In this document: in pieces, positions 1-6,393 of the stretch
Layout: every line of letters starts with the position of its first letter
How positions within the stretch are numbered: position 1 is the first letter of the stretch
Assembly: GCA_030611625.1 (NCBI GenBank)
Contig: JAUWPK010000201.1
Location: 1-6,842, forward strand
DNA length: 6,842 nt
Reading direction: 5' to 3'
Source of the DNA: Promethearchaeum sp.
GTDB lineage: Archaea; Asgardarchaeota; Lokiarchaeia; Sigyniarchaeales; Promethearchaeaceae
Made by a program: the position numbers and the translations under genes
Notes under the pieces: model-generated
The model's database searches: none
The model's input: only the letters and a program-made list of their open reading frames with translations
What the model was told of the DNA's origin: nothing

Positions 1-2402
1 CACAAGACTCTCCATCATCAAAAATTCAATTTAATTCATCTGAAAGTATAAATCGAAGTTATTCTAAAGTTGGACCAAATTCAACGGAATTATCTTTTGA
101 AACACCTGTTGAATATGATACAGTTAGTGCAGATATTAATATCCAAGTTATAAATGAATCCCTAGATATTGTTGAAAGTACTTTTGATGGAAGCTATTCT
201 CGAAATCAACAAGCTCAATCGTTTTTTATTACCGAAAATGTAACTTTACTTGGTTTTTCAATACATGTATGGGGAAAATCTGCAATTTATCCTGATATGG
301 AGATTAGAAATGATAGTTATAGTGGAGAATCATTATATTCATTTAATCCTTTACTTAATTCAACTGGATGGGTAAATATTACATTTACTGAAAATATTTT
401 TCTAATTCCTGGAAAATATTTCCTTTGGATGCAAAGTGTTGCCCCTCAATATAGTTCTTGGGAGAAAAGTAATATTACAGAAAATAACAAAGAAACATGG
501 GAATTTGATTCATCATGGCAATTAGCTGACTTTGATTTGACTTTGAAAGTTATTACTTCAGAGTTAATTAATCCAGAAGACGTTGAAATGAAAGTAAATG
601 ATATCCCAGTTGAAAATACAATTCCAGGAGAGGGAAAAATAAAAATTGAAGGTACCATTAACTCCTCAAATACTATTTTAACCGTTAGCACTAATGAATC
701 CATTAATTTCTTTTATTCTATAGATTGTATTTTTTATAGAAATCGTTCCGTTCAATATGAATATCAAATTCAAGAAGATTGGATTGATTGGAATTTGACA
801 ATAGATTCAGGTTATTATGGTGATCCATATTTCAATTACAAAATTAAAGTTTCGGGAATAAAAGATGATTACTATGATATTCAAGTTTATAATCAAACAA
901 ATGTTGTAGGGTATTCTTTAATTTCTTCAGAAATTATTGCATTTATCACTGAAGCAACTCATATTACTTTTAAAAGTCAAAATTACATTGAATCGATCTT
1001 TCTTAATGATAATTTGCAAATTGGATCCATGACTACAATCAATGTTTCTGCTAAAGGAATTGGTGACATTTATGCATTTATTTGGGATGAGGAAACACTT
1101 GTATATCAAAATTCAAGTTATAATGTATCAAATCAAAATTTCCAATGGTATTTGGATCCACTCTTTGATTCAGATTCCCTGACTGTTGAGATTTTCTTCA
1201 ATGGTTCTAATGAAATCGGCTATTACTCAAAGGTAGTTTCTATGAGTAAAATTTCAGAAATAATATCAAGCCCAATACATGGTTATGCTTTAGATAATTT
1301 TTCATTTTCCTGTCTATACAGGGATTATTATTCTCAATTACCAATATCAGATGCAATAATCACATACGATTTTGGGGATTTTTCAGGGCTAATGGAAATG
1401 GATACTAATGGTAATTACTCCAATTCTATTGATTTAAGTCAATATGGAATCTTACCAGGAGAGTATTCAATTTCGATATCTGCTGAAAAAGAAAATTATG
1501 GATTAATTTACTCCGAAATTCCAATAGTTATTAACTCAAGACCCGTCACAATGGAGTTAAGTAAGAGTAGCACAACAATAACCAAAAGAAACACCATTGA
1601 TTTTGAAATAAATTTAAAAGATATTGGAAATCAATCTTATTTACTCAGACCCGTAGATCTTCAAATCAGAATCTTTTATTCGGGAAATCATTCAAATGGC
1701 GAATTAGTTTATAATGAATTAATAGAAGGAGTAAATAATAAAGAAGAATTTTCATGGAAAGTTCCTTCAAATATAGAAGAAGGAAGTTATGATATAGTTA
1801 TTGAGGTAAATAGTGAATATTATACTGGTATTTTGAATCTAGATCAGGCAATTGAAGTAAAATCCTCCATATTTTGGGCAATATCTTTACCAATTTTCTT
1901 TGGTTTAGTTAGTACTTTAGTTGCGGGATATTTTACTAAAAAAGAAAAAGTTAAGAAGTCAATTTTAGGTTTAATGATTCTGCATGACAACGGTGCTCCG
2001 CTAGCTGAAAAAATATCATATAATATGAAAAGATCAGACTCTGCATTGGTTTCTGGTGCTTTTATTGGGATATTGTCTTTAATCAAAGAAATTACGGGCT
2101 CCCGACTAAGAACGATTGAAATTGAAGGTGGTTTTGTAAATTTAATTCATGGAAAATCTTTTTGGTTAATTATATTTTTAAAAAGTAATCCTAGATGGAT
2201 AGAAAAGAGTATTTTAGAACTTAAAGATGAAATTCAGTTAAAATATGGAGAAGAAATCATTGATTTTCACGGGAGACCTTTGGAAATCTCAATGGATGAA
2301 ATAATTAAGAAATATTTTAACACTAAAATTCTCACAGAACAAGTTAATGAAGAAAGATCATCCAGAGAGAATTTTACCAAAAATATTAGTTCATATGAAT
2401 GA
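1..2402 (+). CDS. Large surface protein (5' partial): Ig-like ectodomain, one TM helix, cytosolic longin/roadblock-like domain
   Basis: The reading frame is open from base 3, giving 799 residues in the window, so the ATG at 297 is internal and the true start and signal peptide lie to the left. Residues 1 to about 620 are rich in Asn, Ser, Tyr and beta-strand-like stretches, with about twenty N-x-S/T sequons. This fits an N-glycosylated extracellular region of Ig/Fn3-like modules; one probable module boundary is near base 1260. One hydrophobic helix (IFWAISLPIFFGLVSTLVAG, about residues 623-644, bases 1869-1934) is followed by KKEKVKK, so the C-terminus should be inside. The last 150 residues read beta-beta-helix-beta-beta-beta-helix, beginning ILGLMILHDNGAPLAEK. 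That order and the opening motif resemble the longin/roadblock-like domains abundant in Asgard proteins, which in eukaryotes often contact small GTPases. The ligand is unknown. Stop is TGA. The coding call is firm; the domain names rest on pattern only. Confidence 0.85.
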   Translation, partial: QDSPSSKIQFNSSESINRSYSKVGPNSTELSFETPVEYDTVSADINIQVINESLDIVESTFDGSYSRNQQAQSFFITENVTLLGFSIHVWGKSAIYPDMEIRNDSYSGESLYSFNPLLNSTGWVNITFTENIFLIPGKYFLWMQSVAPQYSSWEKSNITENNKETWEFDSSWQLADFDLTLKVITSELINPEDVEMKVNDIPVENTIPGEGKIKIEGTINSSNTILTVSTNESINFFYSIDCIFYRNRSVQYEYQIQEDWIDWNLTIDSGYYGDPYFNYKIKVSGIKDDYYDIQVYNQTNVVGYSLISSEIIAFITEATHITFKSQNYIESIFLNDNLQIGSMTTINVSAKGIGDIYAFIWDEETLVYQNSSYNVSNQNFQWYLDPLFDSDSLTVEIFFNGSNEIGYYSKVVSMSKISEIISSPIHGYALDNFSFSCLYRDYYSQLPISDAIITYDFGDFSGLMEMDTNGNYSNSIDLSQYGILPGEYSISISAEKENYGLIYSEIPIVINSRPVTMELSKSSTTITKRNTIDFEINLKDIGNQSYLLRPVDLQIRIFYSGNHSNGELVYNELIEGVNNKEEFSWKVPSNIEEGSYDIVIEVNSEYYTGILNLDQAIEVKSSIFWAISLPIFFGLVSTLVAGYFTKKEKVKKSILGLMILHDNGAPLAEKISYNMKRSDSALVSGAFIGILSLIKEITGSRLRTIEIEGGFVNLIHGKSFWLIIFLKSNPRWIEKSILELKDEIQLKYGEEIIDFHGRPLEISMDEIIKKYFNTKILTEQVNEERSSRENFTKNISSYE

Positions 2403-2410
2403 TCGAGAAA

Positions 2411-2418
2411 TTTTTTTT
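2411..2418 (+). terminator. Oligo-T tract after the surface-protein gene
   Basis: A run of eight T lies 9 bases after the TGA stop of the surface-protein gene, with no stem-loop. Archaeal polymerase commonly terminates at such U-tracts, so this is a plausible 3' end. Confidence 0.4.
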
Positions 2419-2423
2419 ACTTG

Positions 2424-2440
2424 TTTATACTTTAATATTT
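2424..2440 (+). promoter_or_regulatory. Candidate archaeal TATA box for the FKBP-like gene
   Basis: TTTATACTTTAATATTT is a TATA-like stretch 36-52 bases before the TTG start at 2476. Transcription would begin about 25 bases downstream, leaving a short leader that contains AAGGTAAAGG (2457-2466), a partial SD about 9 bases from the start. The surrounding DNA is very AT-rich, so chance matches are likely. Confidence 0.35.
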
Positions 2441-2475
2441 TGAAAAAAAAACTTGTAAGGTAAAGGTTATTTGAT

Positions 2476-3063
2476 TTGGTAAAAAGTAAATATCACGCTA
2501 AAGTTCAAGAAAAAGTCGGAGTTAAAGCAAAAGTAAAAAAAACAAAATCGAAATACTATGATGAACAAATAGCAACATCACAAACTTCTAAATCTAATTC
2601 TGGTTTTGCAATTTTTGTGATTGTGTGCATAATCATAGGCGCATCGGTTTCTGGAATATTAATTGCAAATAATAATAATAATGACAATAACAATGGAACT
2701 GATCCTAATGGTACCGAACCGGGGATTGGTATTCAAGATGGAGATTTTGTCACATTTAAATATGAGTTTTATGTTGACGTGAATCATGATTATATATTTA
2801 GTGATGATGAATTAATGGATCATTCTGAATTTTATGAATGGACGATTGAAGAAGATTCTGACCAAGGATTCCCTCCTGGATTATACAATAATATGTTGGG
2901 AATGGTAGAAGGCCAAATTGAAGATATTGTTTTAATTGCCAATATTGACGCAGATGAAGATGGGTTTGATGACATTACAGGAAAACCAGTTGAGAGTTTT
3001 GGGTCCGGACCACTTGCTAATACTGCATTAAAATATCATGTTGAGATTTTTACAATTGATTAA
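2476..3063 (+). CDS. Membrane-anchored FKBP-like protein with Ca-binding-type loops
   Basis: This 195-residue protein starts at TTG; no other Met occurs before residue 114, and AAAGG sits about 9 bases upstream. Residues 1-40 are Lys-rich and cytosolic. Residues 43-64 form one membrane helix, then an Asn/Asp-rich spacer (65-82) leads to an extracellular domain (about 86-195). This domain resembles the FKBP peptidyl-prolyl isomerase fold. GDFVTFKYEFYV matches the first strands, FPPGLYNNMLGMVEGQ matches the family's PG-L-L-GM-G segment, and ALKYHVEIFTI matches the last strand. Several aromatic active-site residues seem replaced, so isomerase activity is doubtful. DVNHDYIFSDDE (101-112) fits an EF-hand loop apart from Tyr for Gly, and DADEDGFDD (158-166) fits a DxDxDGxxD calcium loop. 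The likely role is folding or binding of envelope proteins, perhaps Ca-dependent. The coding call is strong and the FKBP assignment moderate. Confidence 0.75.
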   Translation: MVKSKYHAKVQEKVGVKAKVKKTKSKYYDEQIATSQTSKSNSGFAIFVIVCIIIGASVSGILIANNNNNDNNNGTDPNGTEPGIGIQDGDFVTFKYEFYVDVNHDYIFSDDELMDHSEFYEWTIEEDSDQGFPPGLYNNMLGMVEGQIEDIVLIANIDADEDGFDDITGKPVESFGSGPLANTALKYHVEIFTID

Positions 3064-3090
3064 TTAATGTTCGACAATTGCCAAAATTTG

Positions 3091-3112
3091 TTAAAATTAA
3101 TAAAATAAAAAA
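3091..3112 (-). terminator. T-rich terminator candidate for the minus-strand gene
   Basis: Read on the minus strand this stretch is TTTTTTATTTTATTAATTTT plus AA, beginning about 20 bases after the TAG stop of the minus-strand gene. It fits an archaeal U-tract terminator and lies in the 69-base gap between two converging genes. Confidence 0.4.
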
Positions 3113-3132
3113 GTTATGAAATAGGATATTGA

Positions 3133-3393
3133 CTATTCGATTATATAAGTTTGAAGTCTGGAAACTGTTTCATTTAACATAGACATTTTTTTACTGAATT
3201 CTTTCTCATTTATCTTCTCAATATTATTATATAAATGCTCAAGCGTTTGTGAAAATAAAGAATAAAGAAAATTAAAGTTAAGGCTATCCTTATAAACGAA
3301 ATGGTTGTTCACTTCAGCCGTAGATTTATCCAACTTTTTCATTCGGTTCTTTATATTATTATTTTTCATCATCGATTCCATCTGTACTGCCAA
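3133..3393 (-). CDS. Small helical protein of unknown function
   Basis: I do not recognise this protein. It has 86 residues from a TTG start at 3393. I chose that start because GAGGGAG (complement of 3402-3408) is a good SD exactly 8 bases upstream. The frame is open to another TTG at 3441 (102 residues), and an ATG at 3381 is also possible. The product is charged and probably mostly helical. It has a basic, Asn-rich N-terminus (KNNNIKNRMKK) and a heptad-like C-terminal half around LYSLFSQTLEHLYNNIEKIN and LNETVSRLQTYI. There is no membrane helix, Cys motif or signal peptide. It is the only minus-strand gene here, convergent with the FKBP-like gene, and has its own TATA box, SD and T-rich end, which argues for a real gene. 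It may be a coiled-coil or partner-binding protein. Function is not inferable. Confidence 0.6.
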   Translation of the reverse strand: MAVQMESMMKNNNIKNRMKKLDKSTAEVNNHFVYKDSLNFNFLYSLFSQTLEHLYNNIEKINEKEFSKKMSMLNETVSRLQTYIIE

Positions 3394-3732
3394 ATTTAAT
3401 TCTCCCTCAGAATTACATTTACATAGCAATGAAAATTGCAAGTATTATATTACTAAAAACGATCTGAGTATTTAAGAAAAATGGAAAAATTCTCCGCACG
3501 TGGATCAAATAAATCAACCTTGGGATAATTATAATAGAGATTCCAATAGAGATCCTCATTTTATTAGTGAGTTTAAATAATACAAATTTAAATGATTTTA
3601 TTTATAACAAATTAATAGGGAAAAAATTGTTTCTGGTGAAACTAAATTCAAATAAAAATTAGACGAAACAAAGCTAAAAGATTTAACAAAAAAAAAAAAA
3701 GAGAGAATCCTGAAAAAGAACTTAAAAGCGAC
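3394..3732. other. Gap without an intact gene; promoter region and broken coding-like fragments
   Basis: Apart from the minus-gene leader and promoter, no intact gene is seen. On the plus strand three short pieces look protein-like but lie in different frames or are cut by stops. Bases 3500-3577 read VDQINQPWDNYNRDSN and onward, then stop. Bases 3608-3652 read QINREKIVSGETKFK, then stop. Bases 3656-3700 read KLDETKLKDLTKKKK up to a run of thirteen A (3688-3700). After the run, the coding-like frame (ENPEKELKSD) is that of the next gene. A TATA-like TTTTATTTATAA (3596-3607) precedes the second piece. This may be the decayed N-terminal part of the next gene or a lost small gene, but chance is possible in DNA this AT-rich. 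Confidence 0.4.
3443..3452 (-). promoter_or_regulatory. Candidate TATA box for the minus-strand gene
   Basis: On the minus strand this reads TAATATAATA. A start about 25 bases downstream would fall near 3421, giving a leader of about 28 bases that includes the SD at 3402-3408. A second TATA-like element, CTTAAATA (complement of 3469-3476), could instead serve a nearly leaderless message from the TTG at 3441. Confidence 0.4.
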
Positions 3733-4584
3733 TTGATTGAAGCCATCGATACTGAAACTACTCCGATTGATGAGAATTTGGAAAAACCTACAATCATGGG
3801 TCTTTTTGATCAATTCTTTACAGGATTGTTTAAAATTATTCCTGCAGAATTTTTCGCTTTAACATCAGGAATCATTGGCTCATGTACATTTATTCTCTCT
3901 TTTATTTTATTTTCATTAGGTGAACCGATTAATATTTTCACACATTATATAAGCAGTTTAGGCGTTGGGTCACATGGTTCGGGTATTGTTTTTGGTATTG
4001 GGATGACAATTACCTTTGTATGCATGATTCCTTTCATTTATGCCTTAAAATTATGGTTATGGAGCGAATCAAAAGTTACAAATACAATTTTCATAGGAAG
4101 TATTTTATTCGGAGCAATCTCCTTTTCATCCTTTATAACCGTACTGTTCTATGATATGGAAAGTGCATTAATGCTTCATGATATTTTCGCTTCAGTTTTC
4201 TTCATATCAACTGTTTTTACTGCATTACTTTTAACAATAGTCATGGAACTTGAAGGAAAAATTTCAACGATCCAATGGGTTTGCACCACAAACCTTGTAG
4301 TTATTGCTATTATCTTTCTACCTTGGTACTTCAGAACGATATTTTACATGTATCCCTTGGAAAATATGACATTTGAAGATTGGGTGATTATGATGGGGAG
4401 TCTAGACCCTAAGATGGATGGTGTTCGATATTTTGAATGGATAGGTGCGATTTTTGCCATAATCTGGATAATTCAGACGGGATTTCATTATAGGAAGAAT
4501 TCAAGTCGATACATGCATCGGGAAATAGTCAAGATCCCATTTTTAAACAGATATCGACAGACGGAACAAGAAGATTCAACTTAA
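3733..4584 (+). CDS. Six-helix membrane protein, DUF998-like
   Basis: This 283-residue protein has about six membrane helices (roughly 39-62, 84-107, 116-138, 148-171, 182-204 and 233-252). Its N-terminus is acidic and soluble, and its C-terminus basic. FALTSGIIGS opening helix 1 and HYISSLGVGSHGSG before helix 2 resemble the DUF998 family, which has an ISxLG motif between its first two helices. Frag1/DRAM-type proteins are a weaker alternative. The biochemical function of these families is largely unknown, so none is assigned. The start is uncertain: TTG at 3733 is the only canonical start in the open frame and has no clear SD. ATG at 3796 would give 262 residues and keep every helix. The frame continues without a stop back to 3646, so an N-terminal extension lost by a frameshift is possible. 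The coding call is strong and the family call moderate. Confidence 0.75.
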   Translation: MIEAIDTETTPIDENLEKPTIMGLFDQFFTGLFKIIPAEFFALTSGIIGSCTFILSFILFSLGEPINIFTHYISSLGVGSHGSGIVFGIGMTITFVCMIPFIYALKLWLWSESKVTNTIFIGSILFGAISFSSFITVLFYDMESALMLHDIFASVFFISTVFTALLLTIVMELEGKISTIQWVCTTNLVVIAIIFLPWYFRTIFYMYPLENMTFEDWVIMMGSLDPKMDGVRYFEWIGAIFAIIWIIQTGFHYRKNSSRYMHREIVKIPFLNRYRQTEQEDST

Positions 4585-4592
4585 TAAATTTC

Positions 4593-4599
4593 GATATAT
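4593..4599 (+). promoter_or_regulatory. Candidate TATA box for the zinc-ribbon gene
   Basis: GATATAT lies about 60 bases before the ATG at 4658. A start about 25 bases downstream would give a U-rich leader of roughly 35 bases that includes the SD at 4641. The fit is weak, and co-transcription with the upstream gene (73 bases away) is equally possible. Confidence 0.25.
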
Positions 4600-4618
4600 G
4601 TTGTTTGCTTCATACATA

Positions 4619-4639
4619 ATTCTTTTTGTTTTTTTTTCT
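4619..4639 (+). terminator. T-rich tract between the membrane-protein and zinc-ribbon genes
   Basis: This is an almost continuous T tract, broken only by a few C and one G, 35 bases after the TAA of the membrane-protein gene. It fits a U-tract terminator, but it also lies directly before the next gene's SD and could simply be a U-rich leader. Confidence 0.35.
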
Positions 4640-4640
4640 C

Positions 4641-4646
4641 GGAGGT
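4641..4646 (+). promoter_or_regulatory. Shine-Dalgarno that sets the zinc-ribbon start
   Basis: GGAGGT, the best SD in the window, ends 11 bases before the ATG at 4658. It lies inside the frame of the longer candidate starting at 4598, so it argues for the shorter protein. Confidence 0.7.
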
Positions 4647-4657
4647 ATTATAGAACT

Positions 4658-4987
4658 ATGGCTATTATTCGAAAAAATGCAAAACCGAAGTGGTTTACTT
4701 ATAACAATTTAAATTGTTTAGGTTGTGGTGAGAGTTTTCAGGAAAAAGAACAGATCTTATCTGGTATTTACTGTTCTAAATGTGGACCAAAGAAAGAAAA
4801 AGAACTACAAATTGATAAAAAGCAAGTGAATTGGTATGAATATAGGAATGTTTGTGTAAAATGTGCCAAGATCTTTACAGTCGGAGAGCAAATTCTATTT
4901 GGAGTTTATTGTTCTAAATGTGGAAAAAAATGGATAAAAGAACGGGATATTCGGAAAACACGACTTAAAAAAGCGCGGGGTCTTTAA
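4658..4987 (+). CDS. Small protein of two tandem zinc ribbons
   Basis: This 109-residue protein contains two copies of one four-cysteine module with identical spacing, C-x2-C-x15-C-x2-C. The cysteines are 20, 23, 39, 42 and 66, 69, 85, 88. Fourteen of 24 residues match between copies, including EQIL, G-x-Y and YCSKCG, so the gene arose by internal duplication. Each module should bind one zinc. The modules are joined by a Lys-rich linker, and the C-terminus is strongly basic (KERDIRKTRLKKARGL), which suits nucleic-acid or ribosome binding, although zinc ribbons of this kind can also bind proteins. I start it at the ATG at 4658 because of GGAGGT at 4641. A start at 4598 would add a hydrophobic 20-residue N-terminus translated partly from the poly-T leader, which I think is spurious. 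The family is not recognised and the partner is unknown. The gene itself is secure. Confidence 0.75.
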   Translation: MAIIRKNAKPKWFTYNNLNCLGCGESFQEKEQILSGIYCSKCGPKKEKELQIDKKQVNWYEYRNVCVKCAKIFTVGEQILFGVYCSKCGKKWIKERDIRKTRLKKARGL

Positions 4988-4994
4988 ATTTTTT
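4986..4994 (+). terminator. Short T tract after the zinc-ribbon gene
   Basis: AATTTTTTA begins just after the TAA stop (4985-4987). It is a weak U-tract terminator candidate without a stem-loop. Confidence 0.3.
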
Positions 4995-5078
4995 AACTAT
5001 AATCATTCTTGCTAACGATTTTCAATCCATCCTTGCTCTTCATACTGAGAAATTTTTTGATGATCATTCATAGTGGTA

Positions 5079-5106
5079 ATTCTATTGATTAAAAAATGAA
5101 TAGAAT
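5079..5106. repeat. Perfect 8-bp inverted repeat upstream of the vps4 promoter
   Basis: ATTCTATT (5079-5086) and AATAGAAT (5099-5106) are exact reverse complements separated by 12 bases. The centre-to-centre distance is 20 bp, about two helical turns, and the repeat ends 20 bases before the vps4 TATA box. That geometry would suit a dimeric regulator, but an 8-bp AT-rich palindrome can arise by chance. Confidence 0.4.
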
Positions 5107-5126
5107 ATTAAAGTTTGAAAGGATTA

Positions 5127-5137
5127 TTTTTTATAAG
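5127..5137 (+). promoter_or_regulatory. TATA box of vps4
   Basis: TTTTTTATAAG is preceded by a purine-rich GAAAGGA that could be the BRE. A start about 25 bases downstream, near 5160, would place the SD at 5164 close to the 5' end. This is the best TATA candidate in the 191-base gap before vps4. Confidence 0.5.
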
Positions 5138-5163
5138 AAAGGTTTATTTTACTCCAGATAAAC

Positions 5164-5168
5164 GAGGT
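5164..5168 (+). promoter_or_regulatory. Shine-Dalgarno of vps4
   Basis: GAGGT ends 10 bases before the ATG at 5179. It supports this start, which also gives a complete MIT domain. Confidence 0.6.
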
Positions 5169-5178
5169 TAATTTTCAT

Positions 5179-6393
5179 ATGAGTTCTGATAATAAAATTT
5201 TTAATGCGGCAATTAAATTAGCCAATGAGGCAATTGAACTTGATAAGCAAAAGCAATTTGATATTGCTGCTGATAAATATCTTCAAGCAACTGAGACATT
5301 GAATGAATTTGCAAAATTCTGTAAAAATACTAAATTGAAAAAATTGGCTCAAGAAAAAGCTCTTCAGTACTTTAAACGCGCAGATATGCTAACTCAACTT
5401 AGAAATAAGAAACTAAAAGTTCCTTCGGGGCGGACTCCCGACAAAGGTAAAAAGAAAGATAAAGATGATGGGGAATCTGAAGAAGATGCAGAAATGTCTG
5501 ATGATGAGAAAGAGTTAAGAAAAACTATTGAAGGCACCATTATGACAGAACGGCCAACTATCACATGGGGAGATGTTGCAGGTATGGATGTTCCAAAACA
5601 AGCAATTAGAGAAGCGGTAGTGTTGCCGATGTCTCATCCCGAACTTTTCAAAGGTGCACGAAAACCGTGGAGAGGCATTTTATTATTTGGACCGCCTGGT
5701 TGTGGGAAAACTCTCATAGCAAAGGCCGCTGCAAATGAATGCGGGGTTCAATTTTTTGCAGCTGATTCTGCTAGTTTAGTTTCAAAATGGTTGGGAGAAT
5801 CGGAAAAATTATTGAAAACCTTGTTCAAAGTTGCTCGTTTAGATGCTCCGTCCTTAATTTTCATGGATGAGGTAGACAGTATTGCAGGAAAAAGAGGAGG
5901 CGGGAATGAAGGCGGAGGAGAACGCCGAATAAAAACCCAATTTCTACAAGAAATGCAAGGAGTTAAAAGTACCCATGATAAACTGGTCACCTTAATGGGA
6001 GCTACCAACCTTCCATGGGATATTGACAGCGCTGTTCTTCGTAGGTTCGAAAAAAAGATATACTGTGGCCTCCCCACTGTAGAAGGTCGCACAAAAATCT
6101 TTGAATTATGTACTAAAGAAGTTGAGATGGATGAAACTGTTGATTTCGTTGAATTAGGGGGACTTGCTGAAGGTTATTCGGGTTCAGATATAGCCACAGT
6201 ATGTCGTGAAGTAGTAATGTTACCAGTGCGTGAATTGGACGTTTCTGGTAAATTAGAAGGTTCAAATAATGATTTTACCTTACGTAAAACTACCCGAGAA
6301 GATTTTATTAAAGTGTTGGAAAATATTAAACCTGTTGTTTCAGATTCAGAAATTGAAAAATTCAACAATTGGAGAGAAGAATTTGGCGGATAA
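5179..6393 (+). CDS. vps4: Vps4-type AAA ATPase with MIT domain (ESCRT disassembly motor)
   Basis: This 404-residue protein matches Vps4 family length. Vps4 assembles as a hexamer on ESCRT-III polymers and uses ATP to pull subunits through its pore, remodelling and freeing the membrane coat. Residues about 5-75 form a three-helix MIT domain, which binds C-terminal tails of ESCRT-III proteins. Residues 80-115 are a charged, flexible linker. The AAA core begins at ITWGDVAGMDVPK. Walker A is GPPGCGKT (171-178), pore loop 1 is SKWLGESEK with W204, Walker B is LIFMDEVD (226-233, catalytic E231), sensor 1 is N277 in GATNLPWD, the arginine fingers are R288/R289, and YSGSDI (333-338) opens the small domain. 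All catalytic residues are intact. The C-terminal helix SEIEKFNNWREEFGG matches the Vps4 end. The small-domain insertion (about 351-372) is much shorter than the eukaryotic beta domain that binds Vta1. Katanin or spastin are less likely given the MIT domain and C-terminus. Confidence 0.95.
   Translation: MSSDNKIFNAAIKLANEAIELDKQKQFDIAADKYLQATETLNEFAKFCKNTKLKKLAQEKALQYFKRADMLTQLRNKKLKVPSGRTPDKGKKKDKDDGESEEDAEMSDDEKELRKTIEGTIMTERPTITWGDVAGMDVPKQAIREAVVLPMSHPELFKGARKPWRGILLFGPPGCGKTLIAKAAANECGVQFFAADSASLVSKWLGESEKLLKTLFKVARLDAPSLIFMDEVDSIAGKRGGGNEGGGERRIKTQFLQEMQGVKSTHDKLVTLMGATNLPWDIDSAVLRRFEKKIYCGLPTVEGRTKIFELCTKEVEMDETVDFVELGGLAEGYSGSDIATVCREVVMLPVRELDVSGKLEGSNNDFTLRKTTREDFIKVLENIKPVVSDSEIEKFNNWREEFGG

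Noticed and set aside
446..703. Antisense open frame of 85 codons within the surface-protein gene
   Set aside because: It lies wholly inside a strong coding frame and shows no SD or domain; the same holds for antisense frames at 927-1109 and 1844-2086.
3481..3528. Mini-ORF MEKFSARGSNKSTLG from the ATG at 3481
   Set aside because: Only 15 residues, no SD, and it overlaps the other broken frame; it may be part of the decayed region but is not a supported gene.
3598..3813. Antisense open frame of 71 codons across the start of the membrane-protein gene
   Set aside because: Its sequence is dominated by Phe from the A13 run read backwards and it overlaps a better coding frame.
4598..4657. Longer zinc-ribbon start adding a hydrophobic segment (LFASYIILFVFF)
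   Set aside because: The added residues come largely from a T-rich leader, and the GGAGGT SD lies within them, pointing to the ATG at 4658.
5748..6092. Antisense open frame of 114 codons inside vps4
   Set aside because: It is the complement of the conserved AAA core; the Pro-rich stretch is just the reverse of the Gly codons at 5897-5922. The antisense frame at 6174-6368 is likewise a shadow.
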